From assembly GCA_013215655.1 (NCBI GenBank), contig JABSOX010000004.1, positions 1 through 64,000 on the forward strand: a stretch of DNA of 64,000 nt, written 5' to 3'. This DNA is from Colwellia sp. (GTDB taxonomy: Bacteria; Pseudomonadota; Gammaproteobacteria; Enterobacterales; Alteromonadaceae). How positions within the stretch are numbered: position 1 is the first letter of the stretch; each line of letters starts with the position of its first letter. Positions 9,649 through 18,640 of this stretch are shown in pieces. The notes beneath the pieces were generated by a model. That model was not told the origin of the DNA, ran no database searches, and saw only the letters and a list, made by a program, of their open reading frames with translations. Position numbers and translations under genes: made by a program.

Positions 9649-10506
9649 CTAGTCGGTTACAACAGGTAGTTCTATGCGAATGCCCCATTCACTCCATGAA
9701 CCATCATAAACATTAATATTGCTATAACCGCAGTATTCAGCAGCAAGTGCCAAAATACATGCGGTAACACCCGAACCACAACTCATTGTTAATATGTTAG
9801 AGCTTTCAACCAATGTAGAAAATATACTTTGTAGTTGTGCTTTAGGCAGGAGTTGTCCATCTTTCAATAATTCAGAATAAGGCAAATTCAATGCATTAGG
9901 TATATGGCCACTACGTACACCAGCTCGAGGCTCAGCTACTTGCCCTAAAAATCGTTGCGAAGCTCTTGCATCTAAGACCTTGTGATTAGCATTTTGAAGG
10001 GAGCCGAATATATCATGACGATCACGAAAATATGATGATTGGAAGTTTGCAGTAAAATCCCCTAATTGCCAATTGTTTGTTATTAATGTCGATGAAGATG
10101 CCACTGCATAGCCATGTTCTAACCACGTAGGTAAACCGCCATCTAGCACCGCGATATTCTTATGCCCCATAGATTTAAACATCCACCACGCACGTGCAGC
10201 TGAAAATAAACCAAAACTGTCATAAACAATAATTTGTGAATTTTTATTAATACCTAGTTTGCGAGCCTGAGACTGAAAATGTGCTGCTGAAGGCATGGTA
10301 TGAGGAAGGTCATTGCTAAGATCAGAAAAGTCTTTGTTAAGATCAAATCGACGAGCGGTTGGAATTGTTGTAGTAGGCCATTGATGTTCAGGAGTTTTTA
10401 TACCTCCTACAGGAGGAATACTTGCATCTAATATGACTAATTTTTCTCTATTAGGATATTTAGATAGTTTCTCACCAGTGATCAAGTGGGTATAGGTTAA
10501 TTGCAT
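9649..10506 (-). CDS. sseA: Two-domain sulfurtransferase (3-mercaptopyruvate sulfurtransferase type)
   Basis: A 285-residue tandem rhodanese. The N-terminal inactive domain spans about residues 1-140 (YDSFGLFSAARAWWMF, LDGGLPTWLEHGY). The C-terminal catalytic domain has VLDAR near 177-181, the substrate-side GVRSGHIPNA, and the active-site loop CGSGVTA with Cys243. The loop CG[S/T]GVTA is typical of 3-mercaptopyruvate sulfurtransferases rather than thiosulfate-specific rhodaneses. It transfers sulfane sulfur to thiols or cyanide in the cytoplasm. It sits between two sigma-54 promoters of the psp region but is not obviously driven by either; its own upstream gap (10507-10607) is short. Exact substrate is inferred. 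Confidence 0.85.
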   Translation of the reverse strand: MQLTYTHLITGEKLSKYPNREKLVILDASIPPVGGIKTPEHQWPTTTIPTARRFDLNKDFSDLSNDLPHTMPSAAHFQSQARKLGINKNSQIIVYDSFGLFSAARAWWMFKSMGHKNIAVLDGGLPTWLEHGYAVASSSTLITNNWQLGDFTANFQSSYFRDRHDIFGSLQNANHKVLDARASQRFLGQVAEPRAGVRSGHIPNALNLPYSELLKDGQLLPKAQLQSIFSTLVESSNILTMSCGSGVTACILALAAEYCGYSNINVYDGSWSEWGIRIELPVVTD

Positions 10507-10607
10507 AATAATGACGATTAGTTTTAAACTAAAACTAGCGAAATTAAATCAATATGTACAGCTCAAATCCTAATATATTTGGGAAATTAGATGCTCACAG
10601 CAAATGC

Positions 10608-10751
10608 TTAGAGCACTTCGTTATTTAATAGGCGCTCTTGTACAACAAGATTTTCGTTATGTTGTTCAAATAAACTAACGATTATAGATGTTGCCAACAT
10701 AGAAACACCAGGTAAAAGCATTATAGTAAAAAGTATAGGTAAACTTAACAT
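10608..10751 (-). CDS. 47-residue single-span membrane protein in a sigma-54 operon
   Basis: A small ORF starting at an ATG (10751) with AAGGA 7 bp upstream. A longer in-frame reading reaches 10841 but overlaps the preceding gene and lacks a good ribosome-binding site. The product MLSLPILFTIMLLPGVSML... has one hydrophobic segment (about residues 3-30) and a polar C-terminal tail (FEQHNENLVVQERLL). It begins 10 bp after the stop of the small exported protein, so the two form an operon behind the promoter at 11092. Function unknown; context suggests membrane stress. Confidence 0.6.
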   Translation of the reverse strand: MLSLPILFTIMLLPGVSMLATSIIVSLFEQHNENLVVQERLLNNEVL

Positions 10752-10761
10752 GAGATTATCC

Positions 10762-11037
10762 TTAATCTTCTTCAGATTTTTGACGAGTATTTTTATTTTG
10801 GCTAACATCGCTTTTAACAATAAGTGAAGAATTTTCAACATATTGAGTTACGCGGACTTTGCTAATCGAATTTTTTATAGCTTCTTTTAACTGTGCATTT
10901 AATTCTTGTTTAAGCTGTGTGGTATTGTACTGAATAGATATCTCAGCGTTATTTTCAACTTTCATTTGTTCAGCGGCATTAACTGAGAACGATAAAATTA
11001 AGCTAATGACTAGTGCAGTTAACATGATATTTTTCAT
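10762..11037 (-). CDS. Small exported protein, first gene of a sigma-54 operon
   Basis: The chosen start at 11037 gives a 91-residue product beginning with a signal peptide (MKNIMLTALVISLILSFSVNA, cleaved before AEQ). The upstream in-frame ATG at 11061 would put eight polar residues before the signal sequence; GGA lies 7 bp before the inner ATG. The mature part is about 70 residues, polar and predicted helical (TTQLKQELNAQLKEAIKNSI), and ends in an acidic SEED tail. I do not recognise a family. A sigma-54 promoter matching that of pspA lies upstream, making it a candidate periplasmic member of the psp response. Confidence 0.65.
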   Translation of the reverse strand: MKNIMLTALVISLILSFSVNAAEQMKVENNAEISIQYNTTQLKQELNAQLKEAIKNSISKVRVTQYVENSSLIVKSDVSQNKNTRQKSEED

Positions 11038-11091
11038 AATATATTCCACTCTGTTTTTCATTAATGTACTTATTAAGTTGCAATAGCTATT

Positions 11092-11107
11092 ACAAAGGTT
11101 GTGCCAA
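11092..11107 (-). promoter_or_regulatory. Sigma-54 (-24/-12) promoter of the small envelope-protein operon
   Basis: The minus strand reads TTGGCACA, ACCT, TTGT, with GG and the -12 G separated by 10 bases. It shares TTGGCAC and TTGTA with the pspA promoter, including the same GT in place of GC at -12. Predicted transcription start near 11081. It is the only feature I can support in the 11062-11382 gap, apart from a short GGGAT/ATCCC hairpin at 11289-11303. Confidence 0.75.
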
Positions 11108-11382
11108 TAAACGAAGAAAACATTAACACTATGATTTTTAAGTGAATTTATATTTAAATTAATTTATTACAATTCTAGGTTGATTTGAAACAAAGTATAA
11201 GAATGGCCAGAAATGCCAACTATTAGTTAGAAGTGATAAGTAGTGCGGATATTATTAGAAAGTGAGTCTTTTAGTCATTCCCGAATTAGGGATGTAAAAT
11301 CCCGAAATCGGTACTTTTCTCAACGATTAATTTCAATTTTGGCTTATCTTTCGCTTATGTAGAGTGGTTTAATCGCTACTGA

Positions 11383-12348
11383 TTATGTCTGTTGAACTCT
11401 ATTAAAAGCTTCCAACAAGAGTTTACTATCAGCTCCCTCTTGACTTGAGTTTTCACTTAAGTAACGTCTAAATCCTCTCGCTCCCGGTAGGCCATTACAT
11501 AAACCAAGCATATGCCGTAATACGTGCCAAGCTCTTCCACCATTTACAACATAATCATCAATATAAGGGCTCATTTTTTCAACAATTTCCAGTCGAGTAA
11601 GTATTGGGTTATTTTGCAGGTAAATAGCATTGTCTGCTTGTGTAAGCATGTATGGGTTTTGATAAATTTCACGACCTATCATTACGCCGTCAATATGTTT
11701 AAGGTGTTCATTACATTCTTCAAACGTTTTAATGCCACCATTGATAGAAATTTCAAGCTCGGGGAAGTCTTTCTTGATTTGATAAACACGTCCATAATCA
11801 AGTGGCGGCACTTCTCTATTTTGTTTTGGACTTAAACCGCTTAACCATGCCTTACGCGCATGAATAATGAAATGCTGGCAATCAGCTTGCGCGACAACTT
11901 CGATAAAGTTATGCAAAAACTCATAACTATCAAGATCATCAATACCAATACGCGATTTTACTGTAACAGGAATATTAGCTGCTGCTTGCATTTCATTTAC
12001 GCACTCTGCAACTAATTGCGGATCAGCCATTAAACAAGCACCAAAGCGCCCGTTTTGCACACGATCAGACGGACAACCAACATTAATATTAATTTCGTCG
12101 TAACCATATTGTTCAGCCATTTTTGCACATTCAGTCATCGCTTTAACGTCACTGCCACCCAGTTGTAAAACAAGCGGATGTTCAGCATCATTAAATGATA
12201 AATAATCACCTTTACCAAATAGAATAGCTCCCGTAGTTACCATTTCGGTATAAAGCACCGTATGGCTAGACATAACACGATAAAAATAACGACAATGACG
12301 ATCAGTCCAGTCGAGCATGGGCGCACAGGATAACTTGTGAGATATCAT
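11383..12348 (-). CDS. dusA: tRNA-dihydrouridine(20/20a) synthase DusA
   Basis: FMN-dependent enzyme reducing uridines 20 and 20a in the tRNA D-loop. Motifs: [12 protein letters not shown] at the N-terminus, [17 protein letters not shown], the catalytic-cysteine segment [19 protein letters not shown], and VKSRIGIDD. Length of 321 residues fits DusA. The start at 12348 ([14 protein letters not shown]) is preferred over 12372 because three decayed copies of the gene's 5' end elsewhere in the window begin at this codon or later, and because it matches the usual DusA N-terminus. The 5' end of dusA is a known integration site for genomic islands; the upstream accessory region fits that. Confidence 0.94.
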   Translation of the reverse strand: MISHKLSCAPMLDWTDRHCRYFYRVMSSHTVLYTEMVTTGAILFGKGDYLSFNDAEHPLVLQLGGSDVKAMTECAKMAEQYGYDEININVGCPSDRVQNGRFGACLMADPQLVAECVNEMQAAANIPVTVKSRIGIDDLDSYEFLHNFIEVVAQADCQHFIIHARKAWLSGLSPKQNREVPPLDYGRVYQIKKDFPELEISINGGIKTFEECNEHLKHIDGVMIGREIYQNPYMLTQADNAIYLQNNPILTRLEIVEKMSPYIDDYVVNGGRAWHVLRHMLGLCNGLPGARGFRRYLSENSSQEGADSKLLLEAFNRVQQT

Positions 12349-12571
12349 AAGGTTAAATGCAAATCCGTTCAATGTAATGAGGAATTAACCGTAGAAAATA
12401 ACGACTAATTTATTAGTCAATTATACGGTTTATTTTACAATTAAACAAAGAAAGTCTAACTGTAGGTTATGACAACTATCACCACGAAAGAGACAATAGA
12501 CATTGAGTGAAAATACTGATTCGAATTAGGTTTGGTATTACCGTAGTCACTTGATAGGCTTATTATAACTC

Positions 12572-13072
12572 TTAGTTGTTTATCGTTACTTGACCACTAT
12601 TCGAGTCATAATCAACTGTTAGGCTAGGCTGTTTATTATACGTATAAGTGCAGGAGTTTGGACCATTGTAATTGGCTTCGAAGTCACTGGAGTCATCACC
12701 AGCTACTATCGCATCTTGGGAATCAAGTACAGCTCGCCAAACATCCAAACAATCATTTTGACTATCCATTTTTAGACTGCTACCCCTGGTATCTGCCGGG
12801 TAACCGAAAGTATTAACACTTAAATCGCCACCAACGCTTGGATCTGAAATAGGGATGAAATTTTGTATCGCTTGGCCATTACCACGGACCAGCCAAATAA
12901 TGTGTACTTGCTTAACACCACTTTTGAACGCAGACGATATTCCTAAAAATACAGCCTCTTCAGCATCGTCAGTTAAGTCTATGAATTTTGGTGCTGCTGT
13001 TGCTGCTAATATTCCCAAAATAACTATAACTACTACCAACTCAATTAACGTAAAACCTTTTTGCTTATACAA
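12572..13072 (-). CDS. Type IV prepilin-like protein (MSHA-pilin type)
   Basis: A 166-residue class III-signal protein. The start MYKQKG precedes the prepilin peptidase site, with cleavage after G6 before FTLIELVVVIVILGILAATAAP, and the mature residue 5 is Glu as required. A helical spine follows (FIDLTDDAEEAVFLGISSAFKSG) and then a small globular domain with two cysteines (QNDCLDVW and PNSCTYTY) that can form the D-loop disulfide. This arrangement resembles MSHA-type pilins or pseudopilins. It is isolated: no pilus assembly genes are near. It lies between dusA and the first dusA-fragment repeat, so it may be cargo of an integrated element. Confidence 0.85.
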   Translation of the reverse strand: MYKQKGFTLIELVVVIVILGILAATAAPKFIDLTDDAEEAVFLGISSAFKSGVKQVHIIWLVRGNGQAIQNFIPISDPSVGGDLSVNTFGYPADTRGSSLKMDSQNDCLDVWRAVLDSQDAIVAGDDSSDFEANYNGPNSCTYTYNKQPSLTVDYDSNSGQVTINN

Positions 13073-13323
13073 TTTTAAAATGCCCTAAAACATGAATTAT
13101 TTACTCAAAATCGAGTTTAAAGCTTATATATGGAAACGTCATAGTAATATCAACACAACAAGCATTATTTAATTCGCATTAATATCCCATAATTTAAAAG
13201 TATTTGAAATCAAAAAAATTATTACTTTTGTTAAATCTTGAATATTAGTGATATTTTTCAGTAATATAATCCGAATGATTCTTTAGAGGATTTATAGCGA
13301 AAAATTGAATATGAATGTCCAGA

Positions 13324-13593
13324 CTGCGTACTTTTCGGAACACTCTTTATGTTTAAAAGAGTTTTAGCTTGTTCCAAAAAATAGTACACCATAGATTAAA
13401 ATAAAGAGGAGAGGTACACCATTACCACTCACAAGCCACCATATACCGATCAGTCAATCCAATCGAGCATGGGCGCACAAGATAGTTTATGAGATATCAT
13501 ATAGTTAGCTGTTTATTATGGTTTTTTAAATAGTGATTTAGAAAATCACAGAAGTTGGAGAATTATACTCAGAATTCCCCAATCAATCCATAG
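13324..13593 (-). repeat. dusA-fragment repeat, copy 1
   Basis: About 270 bp. The part 13455-13500 matches dusA 12303-12348 in 40 of 46 positions by hand count, all six differences being transitions. On the minus strand it still reads [16 protein letters not shown] and then a stop. The part 13324-13454 is not dusA; it is shared with copies 2 and 3 and contains two direct GTACACCAT motifs. The right flank (13501-13593) is shared with copy 2 only. The 13073-13739 gap contains nothing else that I can support. Confidence 0.8.
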
Positions 13594-13739
13594 ATAGGTA
13601 TTCTTTTTAATGCGTCTACTAGTGATAGCAAACATCAGTTTTGCGAATTGGGTTATAACTAAAAGTAATTGCACTAACGCTCAAAGACCTAATAAAATAT
13701 AGCCCAACCGATAAGTTGTTATCCTAATATATTGTGATT

Positions 13740-15737
13740 TTAGCCACCAAATTGAAAACGTAAACCAGCATTAACGGTAAAACCATCGTTTCTTGACCAA
13801 ATATCTGTTGTCCATCGACCACTAGGTGCTTGTTCAAGCAACACCAAAGAGTCTTCCTTCGTTTGTCGCACATCTAACAAATTTTCGGCGTTAACAAATA
13901 GGCTTACTTGTCCTATGGTAATTTGACCTAACAGCCCTAAGTGCCAATAAGGCTCGCTTCGCTCTCTATACGGGTTATTCTCAAGGTGCTGCGTGCCGGT
14001 ATAGTAAGCCTCAAACCCTAACAAATGACTACCGTGTTCTTCCCACATAACCACAAGGCCAGCAGAATGTAGAGGCGTCAGCGCTAATGGTACTCGGTCA
14101 AAACCAGAATCACTTTCTTTAGTGGCGTCTGTATATAAGTAGCTACCAGTAAATTTAATATCTCGCCAGCGATAGCGTAGTAATAATTCAGCACCTCTAA
14201 TTTCACTTTCACCAGCAGCATTGACGATGCGAACATGTTTACCTGAAGCTTCATCAACACCATCAATTACTTCTAATTCAGTAACGTTATCAATATCTGA
14301 CGCAAATAATGTCAGGCTAGTTTCTACGTTGCCCATCACATAGCTAATGTCTATAGAAGCTGTAGATGCTCGCTCCTCATCAAGGTTTTCTAGTGGTGCA
14401 AGGCGAGATAAACCCGCTTCATCAATATCCTCAATGAATGGGCTTGGCGCGAAAAACCCTTGTCCATATGCCCCCCTAATCGTCCAGTTTTCAGGGCTGT
14501 ACAACAATGAAATTCGAGGGCTTACTTGCGTACCGTATTCACTATGCCAGTCAGTACGTGCGCTAAGAGACATAGAAATATCATCACTTGCTTCATAATC
14601 TAGTTGCGAAAATAGTCCAGGTACTTGATAAGAATAATTAAATTCAGAAAAGGTATCAGATTCGAATTTTTCAGATTGAAGCGCCAAACCAACTACCCAT
14701 GCCGTTTTATCAGAATACCCTGATAAGCTCGACTCGATTAGGTAACTTCCATGGCTATCGTCCTCTTGGACAGCACCAAATTCATGTTCGTGGTCTTGAT
14801 TCATTGCTGAGCCACGCACATTTAAATTCATTACCTCCCCTAATGGTTGGTCGTATATAAAGCCAACATCGGTTCTAAGAGTGCCTTGTGTTTGAGGGAA
14901 CTCATTACCATCAGGTACAGTAGCCTCACCTAAAGTACCGCCATTTCTTTGCTCTGTCATTGCACCCAATGTAACGTAAAGGTTTGCACCATTGTCGCCT
15001 TGCCAATAGAAACGAGGGCGGACACTGCCCCTTTCGTAGCCAGCCATATCTATCCAGCCATCGTCATCTAAATCGTGCTCTTCTTGGTGATGAATTCCAG
15101 CAGTAATTGATGCGCTTAAAGCGCTAGTTAAAGGTGATGCAAAGTACGAAGTAATATCTTGACCGTTTTTAGAGGTAGCATTGACCAACACTTCTCCTTC
15201 AAATTCATTAGACGGCGTTCGTGAAATTAGATTAATTACCCCACCAAGTGCAGAGCCGCCATAAAGAGAAGAAGCAGACCCTTTAATTATTTCAACATTT
15301 GCAAGGTCTGTAGGTGGAATTTGCATTAGGCCAATTGAAGCAGTTTGACCACCGTATAAAGGTAAGCCATCACTTAACAGCTGTGTATAACGTCCATACA
15401 GCCCTTGCAGCCGAATGTTGGAACTACCTAACGCAGGTGAGGTGGTTTGTACTCTAACACCACCCGTTTCAGCCACTAACATAGAGATATTGCCAGGCCG
15501 CATGAGTGCTTTTTCTTGTATTTCCTCGCCGTTTATAATTTCGGTTCGTGTTGCCGACTCGGTGACAATACGACCTAAACGAGAAGCTCTAACTTGAATT
15601 CTTTCAATCTTGTTATCGCTATGTTCATGATGCTCTTGCTCTTCATGCTGATCTTGTTCATTGTTATTTTCATTCGCGTAGGCAAACGCAGGTATTAACA
15701 GTATTGTTACTGCCGTTCTTAAAGACTTTTTAAACAT
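13740..15737 (-). CDS. TonB-dependent outer-membrane receptor, probably metal-related
   Basis: A 665-residue receptor with a signal peptide (MFKKSLRTAVTILLIPAFAYA) followed by a His/Glu-rich stretch (QDQHEEQEHHEHSDNK) and the TonB-box-like region IERIQVRASR. The plug domain spans about residues 50-165 (NIRLQGLYGRYTQLLSDGLPL, IEIIKG-type segment VEIIKGSASSLYGGSALGGVI). The 22-strand barrel ends in aromatic LRFQFGG. The His-rich N-terminus and the neighbouring Cys-rich secreted protein suggest a transition-metal ligand such as copper or zinc; this is inference. It lies between two dusA-fragment repeats and 98 bp downstream of the Cys-rich gene. Confidence 0.9.
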   Translation of the reverse strand: MFKKSLRTAVTILLIPAFAYANENNNEQDQHEEQEHHEHSDNKIERIQVRASRLGRIVTESATRTEIINGEEIQEKALMRPGNISMLVAETGGVRVQTTSPALGSSNIRLQGLYGRYTQLLSDGLPLYGGQTASIGLMQIPPTDLANVEIIKGSASSLYGGSALGGVINLISRTPSNEFEGEVLVNATSKNGQDITSYFASPLTSALSASITAGIHHQEEHDLDDDGWIDMAGYERGSVRPRFYWQGDNGANLYVTLGAMTEQRNGGTLGEATVPDGNEFPQTQGTLRTDVGFIYDQPLGEVMNLNVRGSAMNQDHEHEFGAVQEDDSHGSYLIESSLSGYSDKTAWVVGLALQSEKFESDTFSEFNYSYQVPGLFSQLDYEASDDISMSLSARTDWHSEYGTQVSPRISLLYSPENWTIRGAYGQGFFAPSPFIEDIDEAGLSRLAPLENLDEERASTASIDISYVMGNVETSLTLFASDIDNVTELEVIDGVDEASGKHVRIVNAAGESEIRGAELLLRYRWRDIKFTGSYLYTDATKESDSGFDRVPLALTPLHSAGLVVMWEEHGSHLLGFEAYYTGTQHLENNPYRERSEPYWHLGLLGQITIGQVSLFVNAENLLDVRQTKEDSLVLLEQAPSGRWTTDIWSRNDGFTVNAGLRFQFGG

Positions 15738-15834
15738 TTTTTACCTCAGGTATTGCTTGGTAATAATTCAGCACAATAGCGCTGATTAACTTGAGAAGTT
15801 ATAAGTTGTACACAATTTTGGGTGTTCTAAGTTC

Positions 15835-16209
15835 TTAGGAGGTAAAAATGGGAGGGCGATAGAGCAAAGTAGAAATAGATTTAGGTTGCTCAAACTGTTG
15901 CAAATAAACGACTTCACTTAAAGCGACTGTTTTAGTTGAATCTACTTCAGTATTAAAATATACAAATGATGAACACGCATTGGCAATACAAGTACAATCA
16001 ACAGCACAACATTCAATACCACAGCAATCTTCTGGGCTATCTGTATCAATTGGGTTTGAATCGTAATGCTTTACTAGTTCGCTGAAGTTGGGAGAAAGAA
16101 AATCTACTGAAGTTTCGCAAGATATAGAGGCATTAAAGGCTAAAGCTTGCCCAACAAAGGCAACAAGCATCACTGCTATAACTAACATTCTTAAAACTGC
16201 CTTAAACAT
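15835..16209 (-). CDS. Small secreted cysteine-rich protein upstream of the TonB receptor
   Basis: From the ATG at 16209 (GAGG 5-6 bp upstream) the product has 124 residues. A signal peptide (MFKAVLRMLVIAVMLVAFVGQALA) is followed by a mature chain with a cluster of seven cysteines in 15-20 residues (ECC, DCTC, NAC pattern within about residues 63-81) plus one earlier Cys. The tail LLYRPPIFTS resembles the end of DUF2946/CopL-like small proteins found beside copper genes. The upstream in-frame ATGs at 16269 and 16227 put extra residues before the signal peptide and are less likely. Co-directional with the TonB receptor, so probably one transcript. A metal-binding role is inference. Confidence 0.65.
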   Translation of the reverse strand: MFKAVLRMLVIAVMLVAFVGQALAFNASISCETSVDFLSPNFSELVKHYDSNPIDTDSPEDCCGIECCAVDCTCIANACSSFVYFNTEVDSTKTVALSEVVYLQQFEQPKSISTLLYRPPIFTS

Positions 16210-16393
16210 ATAAACCTCTAAATACATTACGCGCAGTATTATAAGAGTTTCTTCATGATATGTGAACATTCATACACAAGTTTATTCTAGTTGGGCATTA
16301 CATTTTCGCTATAAACTGTCTAAGAGGTTCTTAATTATAATGTCTAGTTTGCGTTTGAGCTGCCGTTAGTGAAACACGAGATAACGCCTCTCA

Positions 16394-16673
16394 TGCGCAC
16401 TTTTCGGAAAATTTTTTATACTTAAAAGAGTTATAGCTTGTTCCAAAAAATAGTACACCATAGATTCAAACATAAACGAAAGGTACACCATTAGTACGCC
16501 AATACAACTCACAAACCAATGGATACCGAACAAGCAATCCAATCGAGCATCGTGGCACAATATAATTTGTGTAAAATCATAAGATTACACAGTTCTTTTG
16601 GTTTATAAATAGTGATTTAAGAAGATCACAGAAGTTGGGGAATTATACTCAAAAATTCTCTATCAATCCATAG
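16394..16673 (-). repeat. dusA-fragment repeat, copy 2
   Basis: About 280 bp, homologous to copy 1 over its whole length. The dusA-like part, 16535-16580, matches dusA 12303-12348 without gaps in about 35 of 46 positions and reads MILHKLYCATMLDWI on the minus strand. It is the most decayed copy. The 16210-16895 gap otherwise shows no gene that I can support. Confidence 0.78.
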
Positions 16674-16895
16674 GCACATATTTTTCTGATACGTCAACTA
16701 TCACCACAGAGCGGTCGCTTTTTATGAACCCAATTCACCTCAGCTAAGGGGCAGTTTAGATGCGATAGCTGACGTTTCACTAGTTCATTTTTATGACTTG
16801 TCTTTTCGCATAAAAGCACCAAAGATCTAATTCATGAATGTCTCAAATAAATATATCGTAAATAATTTATATGTATATTTTAGAGCTAATCTATT

Positions 16896-17795
16896 TCACT
16901 TCAAGGCATCGCTATACAGCTTGGATACAAAATTTAAAAAGGCTTTTACTTTGGGGATTTTCGCTCTATTACGAGGATAGAGGGCATAGACATCAAGGTC
17001 TGTCATTCCCCAGTCGGGTATAATTTTAATTAACTTGCCCGTCACTACTTCCTCCCGCCCTATATATTCTGGTAACACAGCAATGCCTAATCCATCAACA
17101 ATTGATTGCTTAAGCACTGAAAAATCGTCAACTAATAAACGTGGTTTACAATTAAGTATATAGTCATCACCTTCTGTTGAAACTAACTTCAACTTTAAAT
17201 CATTATTAATTAGATTCATTATCAGTAATTGATGTTCATTTAATTGCTCAGCCGTTTTAGGTTTTCCATGTTTGGCAATATAACTAGGACTCGCAAATAG
17301 CCTGCGCGTAACCGTACCAAGCTTTTTTGCAATCAACAATGAATCACTTAACTGTCCAATACGAATCACAACATCAAAACCTTCTTCGATGAAGTCTATT
17401 CGTCGATTAGTTAAATTGAGCTGAACGTTTAACTCAGGATATTGGTGCATAAATTCGGCTAAAGCTGGTTTCAATATTTGTTGCCCTGTTGCAATAGACG
17501 CTCCCACTTTTAAATTACCTTTATAGCTATGCAGTAATTCAGAGAGACAAGCTGTCGCTAAATCCAACTCTTCATGCACACGTTTACAGTGAATTAAGTA
17601 ACGTTTTCCTGCTTCTGTTAAATGTTGAGAACGTGTTGAGCGCTCAAGTAAAGTTATATCAAGTTGTTGCTCTAATCTTGAGACTTTACGACTTACATTC
17701 GCTTTGGGTATACCCAACCTATCGGCAGCAAGGGTAAAACTACCCGTTTCAACAACAGCTAAAAAAACCATCATGTCATTTAAGTCATGTTCCAT
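16896..17795 (-). CDS. LysR-family transcriptional regulator
   Basis: A 299-residue LysR regulator: winged helix-turn-helix at residues 1-60 (FTLAADRLGIPKANVSRKVSRLEQQL) and a periplasmic-binding-like effector domain from about 90 to 295. The helix-turn-helix and the effector domain resemble the PecT/AaeR-like 'DoxX/pirin-associated' branch that sits beside oxidoreductase genes. It is divergent from the pirin gene with a 127-bp shared region holding a 16-bp palindrome at 17866-17881, so it probably controls the pirin-isochorismatase operon. The effector is unknown. Confidence 0.9.
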   Translation of the reverse strand: MEHDLNDMMVFLAVVETGSFTLAADRLGIPKANVSRKVSRLEQQLDITLLERSTRSQHLTEAGKRYLIHCKRVHEELDLATACLSELLHSYKGNLKVGASIATGQQILKPALAEFMHQYPELNVQLNLTNRRIDFIEEGFDVVIRIGQLSDSLLIAKKLGTVTRRLFASPSYIAKHGKPKTAEQLNEHQLLIMNLINNDLKLKLVSTEGDDYILNCKPRLLVDDFSVLKQSIVDGLGIAVLPEYIGREEVVTGKLIKIIPDWGMTDLDVYALYPRNRAKIPKVKAFLNFVSKLYSDALK

Positions 17796-17865
17796 AACTC
17801 AACCCCCATTGTTGTCGGAAATGGATTTATCATAACAATAAACAGGTATTTATCAAACAGTACTT

Positions 17866-17881
17866 AACAATTATTATTGTT
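17866..17881. promoter_or_regulatory. Candidate LysR operator
   Basis: The perfect palindrome AACAAT-TATT-ATTGTT contains a T-N11-A pattern and lies in the divergent region between the LysR gene and the pirin gene. The site is assigned from position and symmetry only. Confidence 0.35.
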
Positions 17882-17922
17882 TGCATAAAGCAATGAGTAA
17901 CATTTAGTAGCAGGAGAAAATC

Positions 17923-18612
17923 ATGAAAATACTTAGTAGAAAGTCATTACCCTTAGGCGGTTTTGCCGGTTTAACCGAACATCGTTTAGTAACCGACCGT
18001 CGTGTATTTGGGGGCCGAAAATCTGCGAATACCTTCGATGGTATCGGCAACTTTGTTTACCTTGCCGATGCACAGTTTAACGCTCATGGTGAAACTCATT
18101 TGCATCCTCACAAAGAGATTGATGTTATATCAATCATGATGAAAGGGCGTGTCAGTCATGAGGGTTCTTTAGAACATGGACAAAGCTTAAATGCGGGTGA
18201 AGCGCAGGTTCAACGTGCTGGTGGTGAAGGCTTCTCTCATAACGAAGTTAACCCTGACAATACAAAAAACCGTATGTTGCAGTTATGGGTATTACCCGAT
18301 GAGTCAGGTCAAAGTGCAGGTTATAAACATTACACTTTAAAAGCCAATGGCATGACTCGTATCTATGGCGGTAATAAGAATCAAAATAAAACCTTTAACA
18401 GCCAAACAGTCATCGATGTTGTACGTCTCTCGTTGGGTGAAAGTATCACATTTGACAAAGAAACATTGGCTTATATTAGCAAAGGGAATGCTGAGTTTAC
18501 AGATGAAAACAGTACCTTTAGTGCAGAGGATGGTGACTTAATACGCAGCTATAAAACTGAAATATCGACCACTAGCAATGTTGAGATCGTTGTTGTTAGT
18601 AAACAATCATAA
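17923..18612 (+). CDS. Pirin family protein
   Basis: A 229-residue bicupin of the pirin family. The N-terminal cupin has the metal-ligand pattern TNLHPHKE-like: HGETHLHPHKEIDVISIMMKG (H58, H60, H62 region and later Glu), followed by ...VQRAGGEGFSHNE. Bacterial pirins such as E. coli YhaK and YhhW are Fe- or Ni-containing and are linked to quercetinase or redox-sensing functions. The start has AGGAG 7 bp upstream. It is the first gene of an operon with the isochorismatase-like gene 28 bp downstream, divergent from a LysR gene. Confidence 0.88.
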   Translation: MKILSRKSLPLGGFAGLTEHRLVTDRRVFGGRKSANTFDGIGNFVYLADAQFNAHGETHLHPHKEIDVISIMMKGRVSHEGSLEHGQSLNAGEAQVQRAGGEGFSHNEVNPDNTKNRMLQLWVLPDESGQSAGYKHYTLKANGMTRIYGGNKNQNKTFNSQTVIDVVRLSLGESITFDKETLAYISKGNAEFTDENSTFSAEDGDLIRSYKTEISTTSNVEIVVVSKQS

Positions 18613-18640
18613 ATTAACAAAAATTAAGCGGAGAGAAAAC

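Noticed and set aside
10752-10841. Extended start of the 47-residue membrane protein
   Set aside because: It overlaps the preceding gene by about 80 bp in another frame, while the inner ATG has AAGGA at the correct spacing.
11289-11303. GGGAT...ATCCC hairpin as dusA or small-operon terminator
   Set aside because: Short stem with no T-run, and no gene ends near it on either strand.
16366-16560. Minus-strand 64-codon frame inside the region
   Set aside because: It lies wholly inside dusA-fragment repeat copy 2 and its residues come from the repeat arm and the decayed dusA codons. The same region in the other copies is broken by stops.
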